NCBI GenBank assembly: GCA_030430975.1
Contig: JAUIKB010000020.1
Coordinates: forward strand, 1 to 16,976
Source: Polyangia bacterium
Lineage (GTDB): Bacteria > Myxococcota_A > Polyangia > Polyangiales > Polyangiaceae
DNA length: 16,976 bases
Direction of reading: 5' to 3'
Each line of letters begins with the position of its first letter. The first letter of the stretch is position 1. Below are positions 1 through 6,686 of the stretch, piece after piece. Under the pieces are notes generated by a model, which saw only the letters and a list, made by a program, of their open reading frames with translations, did not search any database and was not told the DNA's origin. The translations under genes were made by a program, and so were the position numbers.

Positions 1-579
1 GAGCCGGTCGGTGTCTCGCACGTGAACGGCGACGACCCGCCACCCTCGACCCAGCTTCCGTATGAAGTCGCAGCGGGGCGACCGTTCGACGCTGCGGTCG
101 TGCGCGATCAGCGGGTTCCGGATGACGTCGGTTCCCTGGCGTGTTTGTCTCTGCATCCGCGGCCCATCGCGACGCGCTTTACCGTCAATTTCGTGTCGCG
201 ACAGCCGAGCTGGGGTGCGAACGCTTGGATCGGAGCCGCAGACCGAGAGCTCGACCGCGGCGACGGATCGGTGGTCATGCTGGAAGCCGGCGGCGAGTAT
301 CCGAACGGTGCGCGCACGCTTGAGATCGCCGCGATCGCCCGCGCGAAGATCCGCACTCACTTGCCGATTGTTGTAGATGTTCCGACGATCGCTCAGCGCG
401 GCCGCTACTGCGCAGCGATCGCCTGCGCCGCCGTAGCCGCCGGTGCCGATGGCGTCATCCTGCGCGTCTGGGTGGGTCCGTCAGGTGAGCGTTCGCGGCT
501 TCCGGCGACGCTGCTCTGGGACGAAGCGTCGACGCTGGCCGAGAAGCTAAGGGCTATCGGCTCGGCCGTTCGACAATGA
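1..579 (+). CDS. DAHP synthase-like protein lacking catalytic residues (5' end outside window)
   Basis: The frame is open from base 1, so the 5' end probably lies upstream; a GTG at 22 is the first in-window start candidate. The C-terminal half follows the pattern of class I-beta 3-deoxy-7-phosphoheptulonate synthase, the first shikimate-pathway enzyme: THLPIVVD then AAVAAGADGVILRV correspond to HLPxxVDPSH and RAAxAxGAxGxxxEVHP of active enzymes. The metal and substrate residues expected there are missing: the CERG-like stretch reads LEAGGE, the DPSH histidine is lost (DVPTIA), and the EVHP glutamate is replaced (LRVWVG). An active enzyme therefore seems unlikely. The stop overlaps the tyrA start (ATGA), so the two are probably translationally coupled. 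A regulatory or scaffold role in aromatic amino-acid synthesis is inference. It could also be a decaying paralogue. Recognition of the fold is moderately sure; its function is unknown. Confidence 0.6.
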   Translation, partial: EPVGVSHVNGDDPPPSTQLPYEVAAGRPFDAAVVRDQRVPDDVGSLACLSLHPRPIATRFTVNFVSRQPSWGANAWIGAADRELDRGDGSVVMLEAGGEYPNGARTLEIAAIARAKIRTHLPIVVDVPTIAQRGRYCAAIACAAVAAGADGVILRVWVGPSGERSRLPATLLWDEASTLAEKLRAIGSAVRQ

Positions 580-1382
580 CCGTCGGCCGGGTCGTCGTCG
601 TTGGGCTGGGACTCATCGGTGGCTCGATCGCCCAGGGTCTCAAGCGCGCCGGCGCCACCGTCATCGGGTTCGATGTCCGGCCGCTTGAGGCGCAGTACAG
701 CGACTGGGTGAGCGAGTTCGGAGGCACCGATCACCGCCAGCTGGCGGCTGCTGCTGCTGAGGCGGACCTGGTCGTCCTGGCGCTGCCGGTTTCCGGGATC
801 GAGTCGACCCTGCGCCACGTGCACCGGGCCGCTGCGGTGACCGATTGCGGCTCGACCAAGCGCTCGATCATGAGCGCCGCGGCCCAGTCGCCCGTGGCGC
901 TACACTTCGTTGGGGGTCACCCGATGGCGGGGCACCCCATCGGTGGTCGTCGCCACGCATCCCCCGACTTGTTTCGAGATCGTCGCTGGGTGGTGTGCGA
1001 AGGGCTCGCCGAGGCGCGGGCGGTGGCTCGGGTGAGGGGCGCTCTGGAGGCGCTCGGCGCCGTTCCCGTGGCGCTTTCCCCGCAAGCCCATGACGAGGCG
1101 ATGGCGTGGGTCAGCCATGTGCCGCACATTCTCGCCAACGCGTTGGATGCACGGGCCCATCGACATAGCGCTGTCGCCGGCCCGTCCTATGCGAGCTCGA
1201 CCCGCGTTGCCGGCGGACCGCCGGCGGTATGGCGCGATATTTTCGCGGCGAACGCCGACCAGCTCGCCACGGCGCTACGGACCCTGTCTGACGACATGGA
1301 AAAAATCGCCGATGGATTGGAAGCCGGCGATACCGAATTGCTAGAGGGCCTGTTGGTGGAGGCTCGGAAACGCCGCGGTTAG
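576..1382 (+). CDS. tyrA: Prephenate dehydrogenase (TyrA)
   Basis: This cytoplasmic enzyme oxidatively decarboxylates prephenate to 4-hydroxyphenylpyruvate with NAD(P)+, in tyrosine synthesis. Residues 6-20 hold the Rossmann dinucleotide-binding loop GLGLIGGS. Residues 90-94 read DCGST, a form of the family DxGSxK turn. GGHPMAG at 113-119 carries the catalytic histidine H115. SHVPH at 180-184 and the arginine-containing SSTRVA near 207-212 match the helical C-terminal domain that binds prephenate. The length of 268 aa is normal for a monofunctional TyrA; no chorismate mutase or ACT domain is fused. The ATG start overlaps the TGA of the upstream DAHP-synthase-like gene by the classic ATGA arrangement, which fixes the start and implies an operon. 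No strong Shine-Dalgarno is visible, in keeping with coupling. cyclohexadienyl (arogenate) dehydrogenase specificity cannot be excluded. Confidence 0.92.
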   Translation: MTVGRVVVVGLGLIGGSIAQGLKRAGATVIGFDVRPLEAQYSDWVSEFGGTDHRQLAAAAAEADLVVLALPVSGIESTLRHVHRAAAVTDCGSTKRSIMSAAAQSPVALHFVGGHPMAGHPIGGRRHASPDLFRDRRWVVCEGLAEARAVARVRGALEALGAVPVALSPQAHDEAMAWVSHVPHILANALDARAHRHSAVAGPSYASSTRVAGGPPAVWRDIFAANADQLATALRTLSDDMEKIADGLEAGDTELLEGLLVEARKRRG

Positions 1383-1499
1383 GCTGCCGTGACACGCCGC
1401 GCATGCCCCTGTGCCAGGCTGTGCCGACCACGGCCGAAGAAACAGAGCGTATCGAGAGGTTGCCTATGGACCAACATGTGCATCAGACTCACCGGAGCC

Positions 1500-2066
1500 A
1501 TGGGATTAAAACGCGCGTTTCTTTATGCGGTCGCACTGACGATCGTACCGATTGGTTGCAGTCTCAACCCGCAGCCTGAACCGCCTTCGGCGTCCTCCGG
1601 CGGCTCGGGCGGTGCAGCCGGCTCGGGCGGCGCGGGTTACGGGGGTACTAGCGGTGGCGCTGGCGCCGCTACGGGCGGCACAGGTGGCACCACCAGCTTC
1701 GGAGGTACCGGCGGCGGTTCGGTAGGCGGCTCGGCGAGCGGCGGTTCGGCCGGGTCGAGCGGTGCAGCTGGAGCTGGCGGCTCTGGCGCGACAGCGGGCT
1801 CCGGAGCTGGCGGTTCTGGCGCGACAGCGGGCTCGGGGGCTACCGGCGGCTCGGGTGCGAGCGGCGGCTCGGGCGGCTCCGGTGCGAGCGGCGGCACCGG
1901 CGGCTCCGGTGCGAGCGGCGGCTCGGGTGGTTCGGGTGCGAGCGGCGGTTCGGGCGGCAGCGGTGGTGCTTCAGGTAGCGGCGGAAATTCGGGCTCCGGC
2001 GGCTCGGCGGGCAATGCCGGTGCGGCCGGTAGCGGTGGCTCGGGAGGTTCCGTTTCGGGCGGATGA
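1500..2066 (+). CDS. Gly-rich lipoprotein with CSLNPQPEPPSA anchor (tandem copy 1)
   Basis: The protein is 188 aa from the ATG at 1500, chosen because it gives a compact lipoprotein signal peptide: MGLKR, a hydrophobic stretch, then IGC with Cys20 as the expected lipidation site. The -3 residue is Pro, so the lipobox is imperfect. An in-frame ATG at 1476 is the alternative. After Cys20 comes SLNPQPEPPSA, then about 155 residues almost wholly of Gly, Ser, Ala and Thr in GGSGASGGS-like runs. No folded domain is visible. A role as a flexible cell-envelope spacer or surface lipoprotein is inference. The stop overlaps the start of a second gene with the same anchor, so the pair look like a tandem duplication. 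The low-complexity tail contains perfect or near-perfect tandem DNA repeats and should vary in length between strains. Function not recognised. Confidence 0.7.
   Translation: MGLKRAFLYAVALTIVPIGCSLNPQPEPPSASSGGSGGAAGSGGAGYGGTSGGAGAATGGTGGTTSFGGTGGGSVGGSASGGSAGSSGAAGAGGSGATAGSGAGGSGATAGSGATGGSGASGGSGGSGASGGTGGSGASGGSGGSGASGGSGGSGGASGSGGNSGSGGSAGNAGAAGSGGSGGSVSGG
1771..1836 (+). repeat. Two tandem 33-bp coding repeats
   Basis: Two adjacent 33-bp units (1771-1803 and 1804-1836) differ at only a few bases, and each encodes an AGGSGATAGSG-type peptide in the first Gly-rich lipoprotein. The unit is a multiple of three, so copy-number change keeps the frame. Confidence 0.7.
1854..1961 (+). repeat. 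Four tandem 27-bp coding repeats
   Basis: Four 27-bp units starting at 1854, 1881, 1908 and 1935 each begin GGTGCGAGCGGCGG and encode GASGG[ST]GGS. The 5' half is identical in all four, and the 3' half has drifted by a few bases. This is a minisatellite within the Gly-rich tail of the first lipoprotein and would allow in-frame length variation. Confidence 0.8.
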
Positions 2067-2656
2067 AGCGCGTTGTCTGGGCCGTTCTGCTCGGCTGTGG
2101 GTTCGCGGCTTGTAGCCTGAACCCGCAGCCCGAGCCTCCATCCGCCGACGGCGGGGGGGGCGGTGCCAGCAGCGCCGGTGCAGCCGGGTCGGATCAAGGC
2201 GGCGGCGGCCTCTCGAATACGAGCGGTGGTGCCGGCGGTGGGTTCACGGCGGGCTCGGGCGGAAGCGGCCCACCTGACGGCGGCGCTGCGGGCGGCGGCG
2301 CCATGAGCGGCGTGGCCGGTTCCGGGGGCTCGTCCGGGAGCAATGGTGAGGCCGGTGCAGCCGGCGGGGGCGTGGGCGGCTTGGGCGGCTTGGGCGGCTC
2401 CGCAGGCATGGGTGGCGCCGGAGGCTTGGGCGGCTCCGGAGGCTTGGGCGGCTCCGGAGGCTTGGGCGGCTCCGGAGGCTTGGGTGGGGCTGGCGGTGCC
2501 GGAGGTTCGCCCGGGTCAGGTGGCACCAGCGGGTCGGGTGGGTCAGGCGGTTCAGCAGGCGCCGCTGGGTCGAGCGGCTCCGGCGGCTCGGCGGGAGCAG
2601 CCGGGTCGAGCGGCGCGGGTGGCAGCGGTGGCTCGCCGGGTTCAGCCACGATTTAA
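2063..2656 (+). CDS. Gly-rich lipoprotein with CSLNPQPEPPSA anchor (tandem copy 2)
   Basis: This 197-aa protein starts at an ATG overlapping the TGA of the preceding paralogue. Its signal peptide is MKRVVWAVLLGCGFAAC; Cys17 is the likely lipidation site because it aligns with Cys20 of the first copy and is followed by the same SLNPQPEPPSA. Cys12, in LLGC, is an alternative and matches the classic lipobox better. The remaining 165 or so residues are Gly/Ser/Ala-rich, with a GGLGGS run near the middle. The two copies share the anchor exactly but have different tails. An envelope-tethered flexible or surface-coat role is inferred from composition only; no catalytic domain is seen. The gene ends 8 bp before the convergent cyclic-nucleotide-binding gene, and no terminator hairpin fits in that gap. 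Confidence 0.72.
   Translation: MKRVVWAVLLGCGFAACSLNPQPEPPSADGGGGGASSAGAAGSDQGGGGLSNTSGGAGGGFTAGSGGSGPPDGGAAGGGAMSGVAGSGGSSGSNGEAGAAGGGVGGLGGLGGSAGMGGAGGLGGSGGLGGSGGLGGSGGLGGAGGAGGSPGSGGTSGSGGSGGSAGAAGSSGSGGSAGAAGSSGAGGSGGSPGSATI
2420..2487 (+). repeat. 18-bp tandem repeat, 3.8 copies
   Basis: The unit GGAGGCTTGGGCGGCTCC occurs three times without change (2420-2437, 2438-2455, 2456-2473), followed by a partial fourth copy with one change. It encodes GGLGGS. The exact identity points to recent expansion by slippage or unequal recombination. Assembly collapse is a risk here. Confidence 0.85.
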
Positions 2657-2664
2657 GCCGGCGA

Positions 2665-3150
2665 TCACCCGCCCGTGCGACGTTGCTCTGTTACTCCGAC
2701 GAAGTCGGCGAGCAGCGAGTCCATGACGCGGAGACGTCGTGACAGCTCGCGCGCGATGTTCAGTACTACCAGCGCGTACGACTTGAGGTCGCGACGGTAC
2801 AGCGCGTCGAGATCAGCCGCCGTAATTCGAAGCGCTCGAGATGGGGCAAGGGCGCGGACCGTTGCTGAGCGCGGCTGAACATCCAAGATGCTCATCTCTC
2901 CAAACCAGTCGCTCGGTCCCAACATGGCGACCCGGGCCTCCACGCCCGCCCGGCTCTTCTTGAGCACTTCCATCTCGCCGTTCAACAGCACAAAGAACTC
3001 GCTGGCCTGCTGACCTTCCACGAAAACCTGCTGTCCCGGTGAGTACTCCTGCACCTCGAGGCTGTCCACGAAGTGACCCAGCGCCTCCTCGGTCAGCGCA
3101 CCGAACAGCCCGATTTGGCGGAGTTGTCCGAGGTCGAGGTTAGAGGGCAT
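2665..3150 (-). CDS. Stand-alone cyclic-nucleotide-binding domain protein
   Basis: This 161-aa protein is essentially one CRP/cNMP-binding domain. LFGALTEEALGHFVDSLE opens the fold, YSPGQQVFVEGQQASEFFVLLNGEMEV supplies the first beta-roll strands, and FGEMSILDVQPRSATV at 83-98 is the phosphate-binding cassette with the Glu and the Arg-Ser pair that contact cAMP or cGMP in known members. A C-terminal helix follows (about 115-150), ending in a lysine/arginine-rich region, but no helix-turn-helix is present, so it is probably not a transcription factor. It may regulate a partner by protein contact; this is inference. It is the last gene of a minus-strand run with the PilZ gene 39 bp upstream. 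The ligand cannot be told from sequence. The ATG start at 3150 fits the normal domain beginning; no clear Shine-Dalgarno is seen. Confidence 0.85.
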   Translation of the reverse strand: MPSNLDLGQLRQIGLFGALTEEALGHFVDSLEVQEYSPGQQVFVEGQQASEFFVLLNGEMEVLKKSRAGVEARVAMLGPSDWFGEMSILDVQPRSATVRALAPSRALRITAADLDALYRRDLKSYALVVLNIARELSRRLRVMDSLLADFVGVTEQRRTGG

Positions 3151-3189
3151 GTGGCGAAGTCTACAGCAGAAGTGGGTTGCGCGCGTACC

Positions 3190-4026
3190 CTAGGAATAGT
3201 GAAGGGACTCGCCGTTGGCGCAAAACGCCTCGATCGCCTGTAGCTCTTCGGGCGCCAAGTCCTCGAATCGAACGCCCATGCCGGCTGGGCCAGCCAGGTC
3301 TGCGGGCCGCGTCCACGCCACGGTGCCCTTCGCCTCGACGATCTGGCCACTGGGAAGCGCGAAGTAGAGCGTGACCGGTGTTCCGGGATTGCGAGGCGCC
3401 TCGGTGGCTACGAACACGCCTCCCGTCGACATGTCATGGGACAGCCCTGCGTAGAAGTGCGACTGACTGGCGACGCCGATGTCGACCTCGATCAGCGAGC
3501 GCATCGCCCGGCGCCGCTGCCCGGCTGCCGGATCCGGCTGCGACGGAAGACGCTGGCGACCCGGCGGTGGACCGAGTGGCGCGGTGCTCGGCGCGAGCGG
3601 TTCCGTGCGGGGACCTCGCCCCGCGTCGGAGTCGGACACCGTGGGTGCCGCCGAGTGAAACATCACATTACGGCGTGGCCGTGTGTGTGCCTGCACGGCG
3701 GGATACAGGAGCGCCAGCGCCCTGGCGACGTCCCCGCACGCCTGATCGAACGACGCGGGCATCGGGGTGTCGGTCTGCAGAGCGCCGAGTCCTTCACTCA
3801 GCGCTTCCACGGCGAGCTGAAGGTGCTCAGCGCGGTTGTCGGCGCTGTGCTCAACTTCGTAGAGCAGGCTGCTGCCCCGGGCGATCGCATCGACAGCTCG
3901 ATCGATGACCGCGCTCCGCAGATTCTCCGATTGGAGCATGCGCAACGCTCCCGCGAGCATCGCTCGTGCGCGGTGCGCCGGTGCGCTGCCGGGTACGGCG
4001 GGGTCCGACGATGGCGCGGCGCTCAT
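3190..4026 (-). CDS. PilZ-domain protein with helical N-terminal region
   Basis: The 278-aa protein has two parts. Residues 20-115 are rich in Ala, Leu and Arg and look helical, with no recognised domain. A Pro-rich linker (about 127-168) leads to a C-terminal PilZ domain (about 170-270). RRRAMR at 171-176 supplies an RxxxR, and DMSTGG at 198-203 supplies the [D/N]xSxxG motif; together these are the c-di-GMP-binding signature. GMGVRFEDLAPEE at 249-261 is typical of the PilZ form common in myxobacteria. Likely role: a cytoplasmic c-di-GMP receptor acting on motility, polysaccharide or development. It sits 17 bp downstream of the GNAT gene and 39 bp upstream of the cNMP-binding gene on the same strand, so the three may form an operon. 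The target is unknown. Confidence 0.85.
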   Translation of the reverse strand: MSAAPSSDPAVPGSAPAHRARAMLAGALRMLQSENLRSAVIDRAVDAIARGSSLLYEVEHSADNRAEHLQLAVEALSEGLGALQTDTPMPASFDQACGDVARALALLYPAVQAHTRPRRNVMFHSAAPTVSDSDAGRGPRTEPLAPSTAPLGPPPGRQRLPSQPDPAAGQRRRAMRSLIEVDIGVASQSHFYAGLSHDMSTGGVFVATEAPRNPGTPVTLYFALPSGQIVEAKGTVAWTRPADLAGPAGMGVRFEDLAPEELQAIEAFCANGESLHYS

Positions 4027-4043
4027 GGGCTACGGCAGCGGCG

Positions 4044-4481
4044 TCACAGCGTCTTGTTGAAGACGGCGCGAGGCCGCGCGGGCCCGGCGTAGTCGTCGAC
4101 GTGCGAGATCGTCCACCCGGTAGCCTTGTGAAAGGCGATCGAGCCCTCGTTACCGCTCGTCGTAATCGCCTTCAGCCTGGCGCAGCCCGCCCGCCGACAG
4201 TCTTCTTCGAACGTTTGATAGAGCACCTTGCCCACGCCTCGGCGCCGGTAGTCGGGGTGGATGCCAACCAGGTGCACGTAGCCCGTTTTGGGTGGCCCAG
4301 GCGCGATGAATCCGAATAGAAAGCCGACCATGATCCCGTCGTGCTCGACGACTCGCGCCAGCGAACCCAGCTCGTAGAAGAAGATCGGGTGGGCGAGCGC
4401 GCTGGTCGGGCCGCCCCACCATTTGTCGATGACCTGGACGATGTGGTCGTAGTCTTGCTTGCCTAGCGGGCGCGTGATCAT
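4044..4481 (-). CDS. GNAT family N-acetyltransferase
   Basis: This 145-aa protein is a single GNAT domain. Motif A, VHLVGIHPDYRRRGVGKVL at about 69-87, holds the acetyl-CoA pyrophosphate-binding RRGVG loop, and motif B, SGNEGSIAFHKATGW at 109-123, follows. The length is normal for a small acetyltransferase. The substrate, whether a small molecule or a protein N-terminus or lysine, cannot be told. It heads a minus-strand run with the PilZ and cNMP-binding genes (17-bp gap to PilZ), so post-translational acetylation linked to second-messenger signalling is possible but speculative. It is divergent from rpe across a 101-bp gap in which no convincing promoter was identified. The ATG start at 4481 gives the expected short lead into the first strand. 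Confidence 0.88.
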   Translation of the reverse strand: MITRPLGKQDYDHIVQVIDKWWGGPTSALAHPIFFYELGSLARVVEHDGIMVGFLFGFIAPGPPKTGYVHLVGIHPDYRRRGVGKVLYQTFEEDCRRAGCARLKAITTSGNEGSIAFHKATGWTISHVDDYAGPARPRAVFNKTL

Positions 4482-4582
4482 GGGAGTTCCGAGGCCATCA
4501 CCCTACCACACGCCGGTCGGTTTCGGTGCAGGCGCCCGCGTCGCGCCGTTTGCTGGCCGCCCCATCCGGTGTATGCGGGCCC

Positions 4583-5251
4583 ATGCACTCCGGCCGACCC
4601 GTTCGCATCGCCCCCTCAATCCTCAGCGCTGACTTTGGCAAGTTGACTGACGAGGTTCGAGACGCGGAGAAAGCAGGCGCCGACTGGATCCACTGTGACG
4701 TGATGGATGGTCGGTTCGTGCCCAACATCACGTTCGGTCCGGTGGCCGTCAAAGCGGTTCGTGCGGCGACGAAGCTGCCGGTCGATGTCCATCTGATGAT
4801 CGTGGAGCCGGAGCGTTACGTCGAGTCGTTCGCGTTAGCTGGCGCGGACGTGATCAGTGTTCACGTGGAGGCGTCCGTCCATCTTCATCGTACGCTGAAT
4901 CAGATCCGCGATCTGGGAAAGAAGGCCGGGGTGGTGCTCAACCCGCACACGCCCGCGAGCGCGGTCCAGCACGTGCTCGACGATGTCGACCTGATCCTAG
5001 TCATGTCCGTCAACCCAGGCTTTGGCGGTCAGAGCTTCATTCCTGGGGCCTTGCCGAAGCTTCGCGAGTTGCGACGCATGATCGGGACGCGCCCGATCGA
5101 CCTGGAAGTAGACGGCGGAGTGAGCCCGAAAACGATCGCGTCAGTCGTGGAAGCGGGGGCCGACGTGCTGGTGGCGGGCAGCGCCGTGTTCGGCCACGAT
5201 GACCGAGGCGCCGCTATGGCGGCGTTGCGCACCAGCCTGCCATCGAACTGA
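4583..5251 (+). CDS. rpe: Ribulose-phosphate 3-epimerase
   Basis: The enzyme interconverts D-ribulose 5-phosphate and D-xylulose 5-phosphate in the pentose phosphate pathway, in the cytoplasm, as a metal-dependent TIM barrel. With the ATG at 4583 the product is 222 aa, a typical length. This start is preferred over an in-frame GTG at 4526 because family members begin a few residues before the IAPSILSADF strand, here at 9-18. HCDVMDGRFVPNITFG carries metal ligand H37 and catalytic D39. VHLM holds H70. VNPGFGGQ binds phosphate, and EVDGGV holds the second catalytic aspartate, D177. The stop is 6 bp before the next gene, so the two are probably cotranscribed, although no functional link is evident. 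No strong Shine-Dalgarno precedes the chosen ATG. Confidence 0.95.
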   Translation: MHSGRPVRIAPSILSADFGKLTDEVRDAEKAGADWIHCDVMDGRFVPNITFGPVAVKAVRAATKLPVDVHLMIVEPERYVESFALAGADVISVHVEASVHLHRTLNQIRDLGKKAGVVLNPHTPASAVQHVLDDVDLILVMSVNPGFGGQSFIPGALPKLRELRRMIGTRPIDLEVDGGVSPKTIASVVEAGADVLVAGSAVFGHDDRGAAMAALRTSLPSN

Positions 5252-5257
5252 CCCAAG

Positions 5258-6607
5258 ATGCGATTCCCTCTACACCACCTGCTCTACGGTTTAGCCACGG
5301 CGACGCTCGTTTGCGGCTGCGGCGGTGGGCAACCGACGGCTGAGCCGCCACCCGCGCCGAAGCCGACGACGCAGCCAGCGCCCGTAGCATCAGCTGAAGA
5401 GCCGCCGCCCCGGTCCCGAGATCCGATCGCAGCGGCGTTGGCGGAGGTCGCAAAGATCCGTGAACTCAAGCCAAAGGGACCCGTTCAGGGCGAAGTCGTC
5501 AGTCGCGAGCGCATGATCGAGATGGTGCGCAAGGAGGTTTCCACGTCGGTTCCGGCCCACGTCTTGGAGGGCTCAACGGAGATGTTGGTCGCGCTGGGGA
5601 CGGTTCCGGTCGATTTCGACTACAAGGCCAGCCTAATGCAGCTCATGACCGCGCAGCTCGCGGGTTTCTATGAGCCGAAGACCAAAAAGATGTACCTCGC
5701 GGGCGACCTTGGCTCGTTGGAAAGCGCCGCGACGCTGTCTCACGAACTCGTGCACGCGCTCCAGGACCAGCACTTCGGCCTCGGCAAGCGCATCGAATTT
5801 CGCGAGGAAGCCAGCGACGAACAGACCGCCATTCACGCGCTTGCTGAAGGCGGCGCCACGAGCGCGATGCTGGATCAGCTTCTCGCGCCCGCAGGCAAGC
5901 GCGCATCCGAGCTGCCTGACAGCTTTGTGCGCAGCCAAATCGGCAGTTCGATTGGCGGCGATGGGATGGACGGGGTGCCGCCGATCGTGTCGAGATCGGT
6001 GCTGTCGTCGTATCTGGACGGCACGTTGTTTGTCCACTGGGCGCGGCGGCGAGGTGGCTGGAAGGCGGTGGACGACATCTGGCGCAACCCGCCCGCGACG
6101 TCCGAGCAGCTGCTACATCCGAAGAAGCTGCTGTCGAAAGAACCAGCGATTCCCGTGGCGGTGCCGGTAGCTCCACCGAAGTCGGGCATGAAATTGCTGT
6201 TCAAGGACAAGCTCGGCGAGCAGTCCGTGCGCCTGGTGCTGGAAGAGTGGATGCCGCTGAGCCAGGCCACGCAAGCCGCGGCGGGCTGGGGCGGTGACCG
6301 GCTCGCCGTGTACCGCAAAGACGATAAGATCGCGGTCGCGTGGACAATTGTTTACGACGACGAAAAAAGCGCTGAGCGAGGGTTCAAGGCGTTTCAACGC
6401 GGGCTGAGCGCACAAGCCGGGCGGTCGACTAAGTCGACGCCGACTCAGGCGTGCGTGCTGCGACCCAAGCTAGGGCCGTTCGCGGCGGCTATCGCGGGGC
6501 CGCGGGTAACGCTGACGATGGGACCGTACGAGCGCGTCGGTCAGGGCGTCCGGCCGGTCGGTACCTGCGCTGCCAGTATCAAGTGGGCGACAGCGATCCG
6601 TAGTTGA
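5258..6607 (+). CDS. Putative lipoprotein metalloprotease (HExxH)
   Basis: The 449-aa protein begins with a lipoprotein signal peptide ending VCGC (lipidated Cys21 likely; Cys19 is an alternative). A Pro/Ala-rich linker (about 28-54) follows, with a folded domain after it. AGFYEPKTKKMYL at 135-147 is followed by SHELVHALQDQHF at 161-173: the zinc-binding HExxH has ligands H162 and H166 and catalytic E163. E197, in ALAEGGA, lies 31 residues after H166 and is a candidate third ligand, as in gluzincin-like peptidases. The C-terminal half has no recognised domain. An envelope-anchored zinc peptidase is the most natural reading; the substrate is unknown. It starts 6 bp after rpe, so it is probably cotranscribed with it. 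No named family was assigned by eye, and enzymatic activity is inferred only from the motif. Confidence 0.75.
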   Translation: MRFPLHHLLYGLATATLVCGCGGGQPTAEPPPAPKPTTQPAPVASAEEPPPRSRDPIAAALAEVAKIRELKPKGPVQGEVVSRERMIEMVRKEVSTSVPAHVLEGSTEMLVALGTVPVDFDYKASLMQLMTAQLAGFYEPKTKKMYLAGDLGSLESAATLSHELVHALQDQHFGLGKRIEFREEASDEQTAIHALAEGGATSAMLDQLLAPAGKRASELPDSFVRSQIGSSIGGDGMDGVPPIVSRSVLSSYLDGTLFVHWARRRGGWKAVDDIWRNPPATSEQLLHPKKLLSKEPAIPVAVPVAPPKSGMKLLFKDKLGEQSVRLVLEEWMPLSQATQAAAGWGGDRLAVYRKDDKIAVAWTIVYDDEKSAERGFKAFQRGLSAQAGRSTKSTPTQACVLRPKLGPFAAAIAGPRVTLTMGPYERVGQGVRPVGTCAASIKWATAIRS

Positions 6608-6609
6608 CC

Positions 6610-6625
6610 TGGCACACATCGTGCT
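6610..6625 (+). promoter_or_regulatory. Sigma-54 (RpoN) -24/-12 promoter candidate
   Basis: TGGCACACATCGTGCT matches the sigma-54 consensus TGGCACGNNNNTTGCW. The -24 TGGCAC is perfect, the -12 block reads GTGC followed by T, and the GG-to-GC spacing is exact. Only two of the specified bases differ. Transcription would start near 6636, leaving a leader of about 50 nt before the ATG at 6687, which has GGAG at 6673-6676. Such promoters need an enhancer-binding activator; none is encoded in this window. Confidence 0.65.
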
Positions 6626-6686
6626 TACTTCTGTGCGTCAGCTGTTCGGAATGATCTCCGCCATCAGCTGTTGGAGCCCACAGACC

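Noticed and set aside
1637..2649. Two long Pro-rich open frames on the minus strand opposite the Gly-rich lipoproteins
   Set aside because: They arise because GGC/GCC-rich codons read as Pro/Ala on the other strand; the plus-strand frames have signal peptides and conserved anchors.
4861..4880. CACGTG in rpe and several other genes as extra parS sites
   Set aside because: Flanking bases match the consensus at fewer than half of the arm positions.
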